The position numbers and the translations under genes are program-made. Positions 22,601 to 33,703 of a stretch of DNA of 64,000 nucleotides are shown here, in pieces. Source of the DNA: Hypericum androsaemum. Taxonomy: Eukaryota; Streptophyta; Magnoliopsida; Malpighiales; Hypericaceae. The stretch lies in the NCBI GenBank assembly GCA_963995505.1, contig OZ023182.1, positions 5,448,707-5,512,706 on the forward strand, in the 5' to 3' direction. The notes under the pieces are model-generated. The model was not told the origin of the DNA and did not search any database. It saw only the letters and a program-made list of their open reading frames with translations. The stretch's first letter is position 1. Every line of letters starts with the position of its first letter.

Positions 22601-23047
22601 CCCAAGGAAGACCACGGCTAGAGCCAGCTCGATAAGGCTGAAGAACTTCCAGAAGGTCAACCTGTCGCGGGTGGTGGTGGTGGGCTCGGGATTGTCCTCG
22701 TCCGGGTCCAGTCCGAGCGGGTACGGATAGGGCGAGGTGACTCCCGAGCCTGTCACGGAGAATCTCTTCCTCAGCCTGCTTTTTCTGTTTGGTGTGTTCG
22801 GCGTTTTTGGGGTGGCGGGTGGTTTTGGTGTTGTTGCAGCAATTGGTGATGCTCTGATGAGCGGCTGTTGTTGGTTGGAGTTTTGGACCGCTGCGGCCAA
22901 TAATGCGATATTGGCCGCAGCGGTTTCAATGGAGGAGTCCGAGGCCTCCACGACTTTGGGCTCCTCCGTTGTAGTGGGAGTGCTTGGGATTTCCACCGTG
23001 ACATAATCCGGGTTTGGAGTTGCAGCTACCTCGCTGGCTTCTGCCAT
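19610..23047 (-). CDS. MscS-like mechanosensitive ion channel, MSL10 type (copy B)
   Basis: Tension-gated channel of the plasma-membrane MSL group, as for copy A. Exons 23047-21840, 21240-21120, 20519-20220, 20130-19928 and 19826-19610 encode 682 residues. The start ATG precedes AEASEVAATPNPDYV in a good context (AACATGG). An upstream GTG in frame is not a plausible start. The acidic, Pro/Thr-rich N-tail is shorter than in copy A. Membrane helices lie near LIELALAVVFLGLLVANLTV, WCLLLFVILGGRLASEW, SVLMAWGLLLG and ALVVISVVWLLVMGF, with the pore helix and RPFDVGDLVSIDD in exon 3. The C-terminus SDPQ is shorter than in copy A. All four introns fall at the same codon phases as in copy A, showing a shared ancestor, but sequence divergence is high and the family's VDGVQ-MVVEEMN region reads IDDKEEL-VLVQDMN. 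Confidence 0.95.
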
Positions 23048-24704
23048 GTTATAGGTGAGTTGAGTCTGATAAAAAATTTGCAACTCTGAGCCTAGTGTGG
23101 ATTTAGAGTTGGATCGGATGATTCGAAATAAAATGGTCCGCACGATTTGTGGGTTTTAAAAGATTTTTAGGGAAGAGGTTTTGGAAAGAATTGATGGAAT
23201 TGGTCGATTGGGATGTGGACTTGTAGGTGAGGATAAGAGCATGGCTTTGTTTTATGTTGTTTACTTGCGATTTGTGGCTTTCATCGGAAATTCATTTATG
23301 GTATATATATGGGTATATAATGGCGTCTGGTTGGTCTGACCAGTCATACATAATTTTTTGTACCTAAGAAACAATTAGGTTTTTTTTTTCGAGATCATAT
23401 AATATTCGAAAATTTATTGGAATGACTAAATTAGGTTTGAGTCGATATGAGTTTTAAATGATGACAAATGAAAATATTTAATGTTGAACTCAAAACCTTT
23501 TGGTTAAGCTATAATATAAAATTTTAAGTGTTTGTGCTATAAGAAACAATTAAGTTACTATAACGATTGTGATTTTGAAATAAACAAAACTTTGTCCACA
23601 TTTTACTATATCCACATTTTATTTATTTACAACAAGAAGTACAAATGGGTACCGTCTTGGAACGGCCTGGAAATTAGAATAGTCGTGGCTGCTATAGCCT
23701 ATATCATTGAACTTGAATGTATTTTCTTGAATCCCTATCAAGGAATTTATTTAACATGTTTAATATAGTAATGGATGTCTCATATTTTCGTACTTTTGTT
23801 CTTGGACTAGGGAGATGAATCTTGAATAATTTTTTAAAAGAAATGAATCGTTTATTGCACGAGATGGTCACAATTTAATTGAGGATATATTGACGTGGAA
23901 GGAAATAGTTACCACCACATGATCTCATCTCTGTCCTGACAGAATTGCCCTGTGTTTCTGTCGTTTTCTTCCATAGACAAATTAATGGGAAGAAATGAAC
24001 GTTATCTAATGAGACGACAGAGAGAAACGTTGATTGATTATTATTGGTGAACCTAACCTAGGGGTTAGAGTGATGATTGGAGTATTAACATTAAGCAGCA
24101 ATTATAAGTCAACCTCGAGAGACATTCGGAAATGAAATCAATCAAAAATATAAGCTTTCAATTAACTTTTTGTTTCATCGCATTGTAATCTTGACTTTGT
24201 GCTTATATAATTTCTTTTATTCTTAGAGATTTTTGTTTCAGATTGTAAACTCATATATCTATAAATATTTTATGCATTATATATAATATAAATCTACTTA
24301 TATAAAAAATTACCACATTGTGAATTCATCGTCGGACTGTAGAATTCATCAATCATTGTCATACAAATTTAAGTTGGAAATATGATTCTAAGAACATTTT
24401 GATTTCGTCATATCGCGATTTCCAATCGAGTCTGGTGCAATAATATGGCCCTTAGCTACCCCTCCAAGGCCCACATAAGCATCCAATATGAGGCCCGTGA
24501 CAGAAGACCGCAGCCATATGACATCTGCTATGTCGGTATCCACCTCAACTCGTCCATCTTTTTTTAAAAAACTTATATTCCAATTTCTTTTTAAAAAAAT
24601 TGCACAGAACTACAAACTTTTTATAATTTTAAAAATTATTTTGTTTATTTATTAAACCATTTTGTAATATAAGATATATTCTTGGTGCAGCACAATGTTC
24701 ATCT
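23048..24704. other. upstream region of MSL copy B; no gene
   Basis: Minus-strand TATA-like runs lie at 23301-23320 (TATATATA), about 260 bp before the ATG. The remainder is AT-rich without recognised coding sequence. Confidence 0.5.
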
Positions 24705-24922
24705 GGGCATAGATTCAGTAGGGACAAGAGATAGTCCCCATCCATATGGACTAAAGAGAGTGAATGACAATAAATTTATATTCAGGGGTAATATTGGAAC
24801 ATTAGCAAAAGTAAAGGAGAGAGAAATAATTAATTAATTTTCCTAAACCCAAAACCCTACTATTGGTTGACTCATCACATCTCTCTTCCTTTCAAAATTT
24901 AAAATTATCCAATCAAGAAAAC

Positions 24923-25286
24923 CAATAATTTTCAAAATACGACCCGGAGTCGACCTGAATTTTGGGTCATACTATGGGTCAACCAGTCAGACCGGACGGA
25001 CCACTGGTCAGACCAAAATTTTTAATTTGAAAAATAAATATATTTATATATAACCTAGCTATAATTGTACATGTAATCGCATACATACCTAAAAAAATAT
25101 TACATTTTTTATAAAAAATATTAGAATATAACCAATAGAAATATTAGACCGGGTCGGATCGCATATGTGCTTTTTTATTTAAAAAATTTGGGTGAACTAC
25201 TCCGGGTTGGTCAGATTTTTGGTCTGACCATTTGGTCTGACCGAATTTAGTTCGGTTCGCAAGGTAACTATTTTTTGGTCAAAACC
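24923..25286. mobile_element. hAT-related fragment nested in the MULE
   Basis: It starts CCAATAATTTTCAAAATACGACCC, close to the end CAAGGTTTTCAAATACGACCC of the hAT element at 43629-44892. It carries the same GGTCAGACCG/GGTCTGACC-rich subterminal sequence. The right end is poorly conserved and no duplication was found. Confidence 0.5.
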
Positions 25287-25299
25287 TGGTATGCCTTTA

Positions 25300-26035
25300 C
25301 ACTACATATGAAAACCACTATCGCTACACATGCAAACCAATATCCCAATATTCAAAAACTAATATTATTACACATGCAAACTAGTATCGCTACATATGAA
25401 AACTACTATCGCTACACATGCAAACTACTATCGCTATATACGAAAACCAATATCCCAACATACGAAAACCAATATCCCAACATCTGAAAACCAATATACG
25501 AAAACCAACATACGAAAACCAATATATGAAAACTACTATATACGAAAACCAATATCACTACATACGAAAACCAATATCCCAACATCCGAAAACGAATATC
25601 CCAACATACAAAAACTAATATCCTAACATCCGAAAACTAATATCCCAACATACGAAAAAAAACCGAGATCGAACAATATGAAACCAAACTCAAAAATTAA
25701 TAGAGCCACTAAATAAGACAATATTGTTTACTAAACCAAACAATATTGTTTACTCTAGATAGAACAATATGAAACCAAACTCAGAAATTAATAGATTCAC
25801 TAAATAAGACAAAAATAAAAACCCAGAAATTTACTAAAAAAAGTCAAGAATCAACCCAATATCATTAAATATGAAAACTAATATCATTACATTTGCAAAC
25901 CAGTATCATTAAATATGAAAACCAATGTCATTACATCTGAAAACCAGTATCAATACATCTGAAAACCAGTATCAATACATCCAAAAATCAGTATCAGTAT
26001 ACAAATATACCAATACAAAAACTACTATTGTACAA
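25300..26035. repeat. minisatellite, 17-24 bp degenerate units with AAACCAATATC core
   Basis: Irregular tandem units such as CATACGAAAACCAATATCCC and ACATGCAAACTACTATCGC repeat many times, separated at about 25660-25860 by an AT-rich spacer with its own short duplication (ACAATATTGTTTACT). The units resemble those of the MULEs at 32862-38085 and 41719-41970. Confidence 0.85.
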
Positions 26036-26039
26036 ATAC

Positions 26040-26310
26040 AAAAATATCATGGTGGTGAACATGATGTTCATGGCGTGGACGGAGCCGAAGAGGTAGTAGA
26101 AGAGGCCGTCGGTGGCAGCGTCGAGAACGTTGGTACGGACGGAGCCGGCCAGATCATGGCGAAGCCGAGCGACATGGAGAAGACGATGTAGGTCGAGAAG
26201 AGAAGGAAGGTATTGTCGACGGCGTACCGAAAAAAGAAAAGAAAGACGAAGAGAAGAAGAGTGGCGGGAGGGGGTACCTAGAAGCGGGCGAGATCGGCGT
26301 CGAACTTCTT
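26040..26310 (-). pseudogene. GC-rich, possibly captured gene fragment
   Basis: The GC content rises sharply inside an otherwise AT-rich MULE. The minus strand contains a hydrophobic stretch, LLFSTYIVFSMSLGFAMI, that looks like a membrane helix. A frame change follows before a second stretch, GLFYYLFGSVHAMNIMFTTM. The donor gene was not recognised. Confidence 0.4.
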
Positions 26311-27413
26311 CCCATTGAAAGTGGTTCCAGCGAACAAGAATGAGAAGAGAGGCGAAAGGGAGAAGAGGTTGGGTTTAGGGTTAGAGAGAGAGAGAGAGGA
26401 AGTGAAAGGAAAGAGAGGGGAAGAGGAAGAGACTAGAAAAGAGAGAAAAAAGGAAAAAAGTGGGTGGCGTAATTATTGTGGGTGGAATCTTAGTTGGCAC
26501 TTTTTGGGATATATGATCAATAATACCCTTGTTCGATTTGGGCCATTAGATCAGGGAAAGATTAAAATTATCAAATCTAACGGTCCTGAATCAATCCACT
26601 CCATGGGGACATCTACTATGTAGTCCCCACTCAATCCAATACCTGTTCATCTAATCGAGGAGATTTTCGCATCAAAATAATTAACATCGGTTTAAAAATA
26701 TTAGAAGACCAATAATTACATACTACAGAACACGGGATAACACTTATTTTCTTCACCAAGCCTTGAATTATTTGTCTATACTGAGAAACCATTTAATTAA
26801 TCTTCTCCATAATCTGTGTTGCATAATTAAGGAATTACAAGAGTAAAACTAATGAAGCAATAGGTCAACGACTTCAAGGTATAAAGATAAACACAATACG
26901 AAGTACGTAGTGTAAGCTAGCACAAGCTCTGTTCCGTCCCCGTTACGATCAGCTTTTAAATGATTCTTTTGTTCTTTTCTTCCTATAATATGTTATACTT
27001 CTAAGGAATATATATTAGACAATACAGATCTATATAAATTTGAGTCGGATACTTGAATTCAAAATCTTTCTTCACTAACTGATCGAAGTTTAGTGGTACT
27101 AGATAAGAGCTATAGATGATATCTCTTGATACTTAGGCCCGTCGCTCTCAAGTCAGCCCTTGTTCACTGTCCAGTGATTGTACATTCCTTTGTCTTCATT
27201 CTTGTAGCATAATGAGTTTTTCTTCCTACCAAGCCCAAAAAATTGTGTTTTTCTTCGGTATATATAACAACCACGCCTTTAAGATTAGCCAAATTGGTAT
27301 ATTATAATGCAAGTAAAGGATAGAGTTAGAGTTTCCTGAATGATTTGAGATTAATTACTCCAGGCAAATATTACTCAGGCCTTCGCTCGCTCCTGATTCT
27401 TGTTATATGTGTC

Positions 27414-27986
27414 ATGGGAGATGCTCCGAATCTCATCAGTCAGCTGCTACCTCGCTCGATGTGGCCGCCGCCGCCTCCTCCGCCACCTCCGGTTCCCTCT
27501 CAAAGGTCTAACTTGCCTATGTTGTACTATAGCCTAGTTGTTGTCGGAACGGCTGCTCTGCTGCTTGCACTATACAACTTCATCATCGTCAAGTGGTGTG
27601 CACATCGGCATCAAGACCGATCGGGGCAAAGACAAGACCAGCTCGTAGAGGTCACGACGGGGAACAGCTCGGGTCCCCGGAGCGTAAACCAGGAGTTTCT
27701 GGCTAGTTTCAAGTATAAGAAGGGAAGTGTTGATGCGCAAGACAAGGAGAGTGATTATGAATGTTCGGTTTGTTTGTCAGCCTTCGAAGAGGGCGAAGAA
27801 GTAAGAGTGTTGCCGAAGTGCAAGCACTCTTTCCACGCCCCCTGCATAGACATGTGGCTGTATTCGCACTCCGATTGCCCTCTTTGCCGCGCCCACGTTG
27901 GCCCTCCTACCGTCTGCCGCCGCCACTCTGTGGTTGGTACACCGTCTGAGAATTCCAGAGAAGATTTGTTGGGTTTCCCTTCTTGA
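27414..27986 (+). CDS. ATL-type RING-H2 finger E3 ubiquitin ligase
   Basis: Membrane-anchored plant RING-H2 protein that would transfer ubiquitin from an E2 to unknown targets. The intronless frame encodes 190 residues, typical of ATLs. The N-terminus has a nine-Pro run, then one membrane helix ([20 protein letters not shown]), the conserved GLD-like region here reading [11 protein letters not shown], and the RING-H2 domain. The latter runs from [20 protein letters not shown] through [22 protein letters not shown], with the two His in positions 4 and 5 and the ATL-typical Pro before the third Cys. The start at 27414 follows GTC; the frame is open upstream but lacks an ATG. A TATATATAAC motif at 27259-27268 is a plausible TATA box. 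Confidence 0.93.
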   Translation: MGDAPNLISQLLPRSMWPPPPPPPPPVPSQRSNLPMLYYSLVVVGTAALLLALYNFIIVKWCAHRHQDRSGQRQDQLVEVTTGNSSGPRSVNQEFLASFKYKKGSVDAQDKESDYECSVCLSAFEEGEEVRVLPKCKHSFHAPCIDMWLYSHSDCPLCRAHVGPPTVCRRHSVVGTPSENSREDLLGFPS

Positions 27987-29313
27987 GGGTTTCTCAGACA
28001 GGGACTGTTGTTTTCCTTCAGTTCTGTTGGATTAGACAGGAAAAACTAGGATGTCCTAGCTATTTTTCACATGGCAACTTGATGTAAGCAGAATACGGGT
28101 CCATTTCTGATTCTTTGAAGGTGTAAACCTGGTTGGTTCCTGCTTTCTGTTGAGGGTTGAGGCTGCAGAACAGGGATGTGTCCCTCTTGTACATGGGAGT
28201 GAGTTTTCTCGTCTAAACTTGCCCCCTTGCACTACTGCTTTTGGTATTTAGTAAAGTTGCCTTAGTGGTTGAAGCCCTAGCCACGGTTCTGGAACCTTCG
28301 ATTATAGTTTCGAAATCGGTGAGTAAAAGATTCAAAGGGAACCATATTTGAAACATTGAAACAAGATTTCGGGATGGTTTCTGAAACCTACAGTTACAGC
28401 TGTAACCGCCGAATTAATATTTTTTTAATAAAATATACAATTTAGGGCTAAAGAAAACAAAATCAAATCCGGTTTCACGGTTCTAGAACCTCCGGCTCAA
28501 TGAGCCATGATTAAGGCAATTTCTTAAAAATTAAAACCGTAAGTGGAACCTTCATAGAAGGTTTTGGAACGGTTCAAGAAACTTGACCATGGTTCAGATT
28601 CTCATTATCAAAACCTCCGGTTCCAGAACCGCCGGTTGAGCGATTCTATTCGAAAGGTGGCCAGGCCTAACTAGTTTAACGATCCTATAACACGACACTT
28701 CATCAAATGATAACTTTCAGAAGTTTTGAGGACCAAGATTCTTGGTTCAAAAGCCATAGTTACTGCTGATTTTCATTCGGCTCGTGCCTGCATGACCGGC
28801 AACACAATTTACACTGCTCAAACATTGACCTACGGAACGTATCACAGAGACCCTCATCAAGGTAAAGAGACTTCAAATTTACACCAGCTCAAGCAATTCA
28901 AGCATATGCTGCAACGATTGGATACCTCAGGCTTGACTCTTTTGGAAGTACTCTCAACAAATCCATGATTTCTAACCAAAGCGGAAATACTTCTCACCAA
29001 AACAAAAACAAAAAAACCAAACAAAGTGGAAATAAAATGAATAACGACCTCAAAGATGATACAATTTACCCGCGATTCTTCCATGCTTTATGCACTTTAA
29101 GTAACTTGAGCTCAAGCAAACTAATGAGAACACAAAGGGAAGGAATACAGTCAACCGCTCTACAGATATAGCCGTGGTGAGCATATATACTCATCAGAGA
29201 AGCTTCTGTGTTTAAACAAATGATTCCACGCAAGTTCTGGTGTTATGAGCATGTATATCATATTTCCAGAACAAGTAACGATCATATAAAAATAATAACA
29301 AGGTGCAGAACGT
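27987..29313. other. 3' flanks of ATL and VPS2; repeat block in the middle
   Basis: The ATL 3' UTR runs to about 28230. 28265-28665 holds repeated GGTTCTRGAACC-type palindromes in both orientations (CGGTTCTGGAACC near 28290, GGTTCCAGAACCGCC near 28620), suggesting a decayed non-autonomous DNA element without a visible duplication. 28680-29313 has no recognised gene and includes the VPS2 3' UTR. Confidence 0.4.
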
Positions 29314-30319
29314 TTACATCTTTCTTAAATTGTCCAATCTTGCCTGCAAGTCACTATCAATCCCGCCATCCTCACCGCCTGTGGCTTCAGACTGTGCTAC
29401 TTTGCCCTTGGCAGCCGGAGCAGCGACAGCAGAAGATGGTGCGTTCACGAGCTGCACGTAGAATAAAAAAAATTGTTAACAAAACGGAAAGGAACATTGA
29501 AAAGGAACTGTTTTTTTTTCCAGTTGGCAATAGTACCTCTTCATTGATGTTAATTCCAATCTCATCAAGGACCTGGTTAACCAAATCTTCAGTTTCTTCC
29601 TCTTCTTCGTCTCCTTCCAAAGCGTCGTCAATGGCATCTCCCATCACTTCGGTAACCATTTCCATCTTCTCATTCTGCATCTCGAAATCCCGCATGATCT
29701 TCTGGAGCGCGGGCAAGTTCATCTGCCTATTCATCTGCCCCATCGCCTTGGTCACGCCTTTCATCGCCTCCCCCATGGCGTGCGTTGACTTCAGCGTCTG
29801 ATCACAACCAACAGAAACAACAATCTTAACGGTCATACCACCCCATTCACAAACACACGAATAGGAAGGCGCAAAGTACCTGAATTCGGAGAGAGACGCC
29901 CTGGAGCTGGGACTTCAACTTGTAGAACTTATCAATCTGGTGCCTTGTCCTAATAAGATCCTTGGCCATCACTCTCACAGCTCCCTGAAATCACCACAAA
30001 CCCTAATAATCGAAACCCGGTCATTGACCTAAAATCGAAACGCAATCGATTAAGAGAAACAACGGGTCCGTACCATCTGGCCGAGCTTGGCGTTCTTCTT
30101 GATCTCGACGATGAGCTTCTTCTCCTGGGATTGGAGGCCCTGCCTCTCCCTCTCTATCTCCCTTATCGACTTATCCAGCATCCTCTTGTTCTCCCGCAGA
30201 AGCTCTGCATTTAATTACAAAGGAAGATCTTAATTTCGTTCTAATTTAATTTCATTTCATTTCAAAAGAGAGAGAACCAAACCTGCGGGGGTCTTCTTCT
30301 TGCCGAAGAGGAAACTCAT
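29314..30319 (-). CDS. VPS2: ESCRT-III subunit VPS2 (CHMP2A-like)
   Basis: SNF7-family protein that polymerises on endosomes to sort ubiquitinated cargo into multivesicular bodies. Exons 30319-30283, 30204-30074, 29984-29880, 29797-29537 and 29451-29314 encode 223 residues, close to the 225 of Arabidopsis VPS2.1. The basic N-terminal helix starts MSFLFGKKKTPAE. Coiled helices follow with QGLQSQEKKL, then STHAMGEAMKGVTKAMGQMN and the highly conserved MRDFEMQNEKMEMVTEVMGD. An acidic stretch (GDEEEEETEDLV) and the C-terminal MIT-interacting motif LQARLDNLRKM complete the protein. The ATG lies about 95 bp downstream of an unusual poly-C/CT tract (see the simple repeat). Confidence 0.97.
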
Positions 30320-30412
30320 GTCTGTGTCTAAGAGCCACGAAGCAGGGCAATTCCTGGGTTCGGAGATTTTAAAGCTCGCCGGAATTTTTACTCGGTGACG
30401 CTTTGACGGTTT

Positions 30413-30414
<2 letters not shown>

Positions 30415-30445
<31 letters not shown>

Positions 30446-30466
30446 GAGAGAGAGAGAGAGAGAGAG
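30415..30466. repeat. G30 homopolymer followed by (GA)11
   Basis: Thirty consecutive G at 30415-30444 run into GA repeats to 30466. On the VPS2 sense strand this is (TC)n then C30, lying 96-152 bp upstream of the VPS2 ATG, so in its 5' UTR or core promoter. The exact G count may be affected by sequencing slippage. Confidence 0.9.
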
Positions 30467-30889
30467 TCGTTTGGTCAACGATCGGAAAGATAACGGCGAG
30501 GGTTGCGCGCTTTTTCCGTGTTTTGGGATGGGCCCACACATCCATCCCACACATCCATCCCAAGTCTTTCTTATACGCGTTAACTCTACGCTGGGCATTT
30601 GGCTGGGCCGGCCGGGTACATTTGAGGTTTTTGGGCTTTGGTCTATTCTGCATCCGTGTCCTTCCTGCGCCCTTGATCTGGCGCGTGGAAGGCACGCACC
30701 AATCAGAAAAAAGAAAAAAAAAAGAGGAAAAGGGGCGAAGCATCCTTGCATGTCAGGGAGGCACAATATCTGTGATAAAAAATAGATTTTTTACTCACAG
30801 TTGTCGCCAAATATTTCCCAAATTCTGATATATGAACACCGTAGCTCCCCCAAATATTTTACAAAATTTTACTCACGATGTGCCCGGCA

Positions 30890-31566
30890 TCAAAAAAATT
30901 GGAAAAGTGCCACCAACAATTTGGAGTGTTAAGGAAGACACTATCCTAATGTCATCTTTCATCTACGTTAGCGAAGATAATTAGCGAGGAAAAAATCAGA
31001 AGGGTGCCTCGCTCTGGGCACGAGTGAGTGCTTTGTATCATCAAGCTCAAGCAGAAAATCCAGAAGAGATGCACGAAAGAAACGCAAAATCTATGAAAGG
31101 TCGTTACAAAAGACTTAATGCAAGTGCACAAAAGTGGATTGGTGCATACAAGGAAGCATATACTCAAAAAAGGAGCAGAATGAGCATGGCCGTTGTCGTT
31201 GACGAATACGTGAGAATGGGTGAATCTACAACAAAGAAAGCTCTCATGAAGTTCGTTGATGGTGTCATCTCTTGCTTCGATCCCGAGTATCTGAGAAAGT
31301 CCAACGAAAAAAATTTCTTGTTATCTTAATTACGGAATAAATATTTACGTATATTTAATATAATTTTTATGTAAATAAAAATAAAAGTAGATAATATGTG
31401 GATGCGAGAGAAATTAATTATTTATTCTGTGACTTAGGTTGAGGCAGGTTGCGGATGTGGGTAGAATAAGGAATAATTGGGTTGGACTGATGTGGATGAG
31501 AAATAAATAAATTATTTATTCTGTGACATAGGTTGTGGCAAGTTGTAGATGCTGGTAGTCTTAGGC
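30890..31566 (+). mobile_element. PIF/Harbinger deletion derivative
   Basis: The frame at 31021-31329 joins two normally separate pieces. NPEEMHERNAKSMKGRYKRL...KWIGAYKEAY resembles the trihelix/SANT-like ORF1 protein; VDEYVRMGESTTKKALMKF and CFDPEYLRKSNE resemble the start of the Harbinger transposase (family: YVRMGEST...EYLR.PN). No catalytic residues remain. Near-identical 3' ends are duplicated at about 31405-31465 and 31490-31566. Limits are approximate. Confidence 0.65.
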
Positions 31567-32850
31567 TTTCTTTCATGATCTAGCTCTTTATTAGATGTTA
31601 TGAATTTTTTCATATGATCAAGCACTTTATAAGATATTATTGTATACCTTATCAACTTGTTGGAACCAATAATACAAAGAGGACAAAATATTGTTAATGG
31701 CCATTAGGTTAAATTAAGTACCTAGGCTACGAGACAGCTTCCTCTGTCCCATCGTCTAAAATGCTATGTACGTGCATTACAGCGTTTGTGTACTGTAATG
31801 TAATGTAAGGTTACAAATGTTGGAGGCCGGGAATTCATAAGGGCCAGTGACACTTTGTCCCATATGGCCCAAGTCATTACTTACTAATTGATCTTTGTGA
31901 TTCACAATCACTTTGTTTTTTCGTTTTTTTTTAAACCGTCTCTCCATGGACATCAATTGAGCCAACTAGTTAATATTTTAGCTAGATAGAATTTTTGAAT
32001 GGTAACAAAATTTTTCAGCAATTTTTTTATCGAGTTCGAAATTTTTTGATTAAATTACAACAATTACATTGTCAGTTGATTGAAATACTTGTTGGTCCAC
32101 GTGTTTTTACTTAAATGTGGCATATAGCTAGTCTCAGCCCTAATCAATGTGTACTAAGAAATGCCACAAATATATGCACGGTTGTTGAGAAACACGTTCC
32201 AATTATTGCTTGCTCCCAAAGCCTATAGTGGGATTGGTTTGTTGGGGTGTCGCCATTTGATCGTTGGCCATTCTATCTTGAGATTTAAATTATATAAATA
32301 TATATAATTTGATGGAGACCAATTTCTATTCATCCATGTAACTCATGAACAAAGCATGGAATCCATCAGCTTAAAAAATTCCGAATCCTTATCAATTTTA
32401 TCAAGAAATTAATTCAGCCAACTCGGCCTTTTTGCTTTTCAGCCGATGTGAAATGTTGTATTAAATTCAAATTGAATTAGTTCTGGTTTATATTATCTCG
32501 TATCCAGACTCACTAGATCGACCAATCCAGATTCGAACTTGATGAGACTTTTGAAAAGTAGTAAAATTTTCCCGAGAAATATTTAAATTGTTACATTTCT
32601 AATGACTCATAATCAAGACCTAATTATTGAATTAGTTGATTAAGCCAGTGTTCTAATAAATCGCCAACTTTGCAATTTCTTTATCCTTTTGGTTGAAGAA
32701 AAGATGGTGCGGATTTGTGCTAGCTAATTTGTCTGATCTTGTTGTAGTTTGACTTCTTGAGATTCGTAGCACACTGCCCTACTTGTCTGCAAGTTACATG
32801 TTATAATTATAATTCCGTCTTATTTGATGCCTTGTACATCTGGCAATTGG
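31567..32850. other. no gene recognised
   Basis: AT-rich intergenic DNA with only short open frames. Confidence 0.5.
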
Positions 32851-33703
32851 CGTGAACTACCGAAATTGGATCCAGCGGGGACTACTTAGTGGATGTCCCT
32901 ACGGAGGGGACTCATTCTGGGCTGTTGGATTTGATAATTATAATCCTTTATTGATCTAATGGTCCAAAATCGTTGAGGGTATTATTAGTTTTTAGCATTC
33001 AATTTGGCACTTAATCCTTCCCGCCCAGCCTAGAATCCTATACCCACGTTTTCCCAAATTAGTAGCCCTCTTCATCTTCCATTTTCAAAACCCCCATTAC
33101 TTTTGTCGGTTCCCAAAAAATCTTGTCCCTCTTCTCCTCCTCCTCCAAGAGAAAGCTCTCGCCGTCTCTGAAAACAGCCGGCCGACCACATCTAACCGCG
33201 GTAACCCGTCCACATTACTCTTTTTTCGCTGACCCTGGTAAGTTAATCACTTTCCCCCTTCCCTTTCTCTTTTTGGCACAAAGGATCAGCATAAACAGAG
33301 AGAGAAAGTGCGCCGCTGTTCCAGTGTGGGTAGACAGTATCTGATTGTGTGTTCTTCTTCTCCTTCCCCTTGTTTCTGTCTTGGGTGGGTTTAGTCAGAA
33401 AATGGTCATTTTTATGTCTTTTTCGGAAGAAAAATTTCTTTTGACGGAGAGAGAGGCAATGGCAATGTAGTGGAAGGGGAAGATGGGATTGGGAAACCCC
33501 CTTCCCTTTCTCTTTTTGTCCGCCGGCCCCTTTTTTCAGCGGTATTTTGTGGGTTGTTATTATATAGAAAGATTAACAGCAGGTAAAATTTCAACTTTGA
33601 TTTTGTTTTCATTTTCTTGTTCTGTTTATTGTTGTTATTATTCTTTTTTTTGTTATCGAATTTATTGGCTTTTTTTAGTAGTGCAATAGACTAACAGGTC
33701 ACT

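Larger units (their letters stand above)
24705..26643. mobile_element. MULE family 'GGGGAC' member with minisatellite and GC-rich cargo
   Basis: A perfect 9-bp duplication TGTTCATCT lies at 24696-24704 and 26644-26652. The ends are inverted (GGGCATAGATTCAGTAGGGAC left; GGTATTGGATTGAGTGGGGAC right, reversed). The right arm is collinear with the left arm of the 32862-38085 element over more than 130 bp, including GGTATTATT and GTTRGATTTGATAATT. Inside are a hAT-like fragment, a 0.75-kb minisatellite and a GC-rich segment. No transposase is present, so it is non-autonomous. Confidence 0.9.

Noticed and set aside
25275..25626. Open frames with repeated ENQYPNIRKPISQH-type peptide
   Set aside because: Translation of the minisatellite in several frames. 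The array is degenerate at nucleotide level without frame conservation, so a repeat protein is unlikely.
30257..30785. Long open frames on both strands across the VPS2 5' region
   Set aside because: They translate the G30/(GA)n tract into poly-Gly or poly-Pro runs and overlap exon 1 of VPS2 in other frames.
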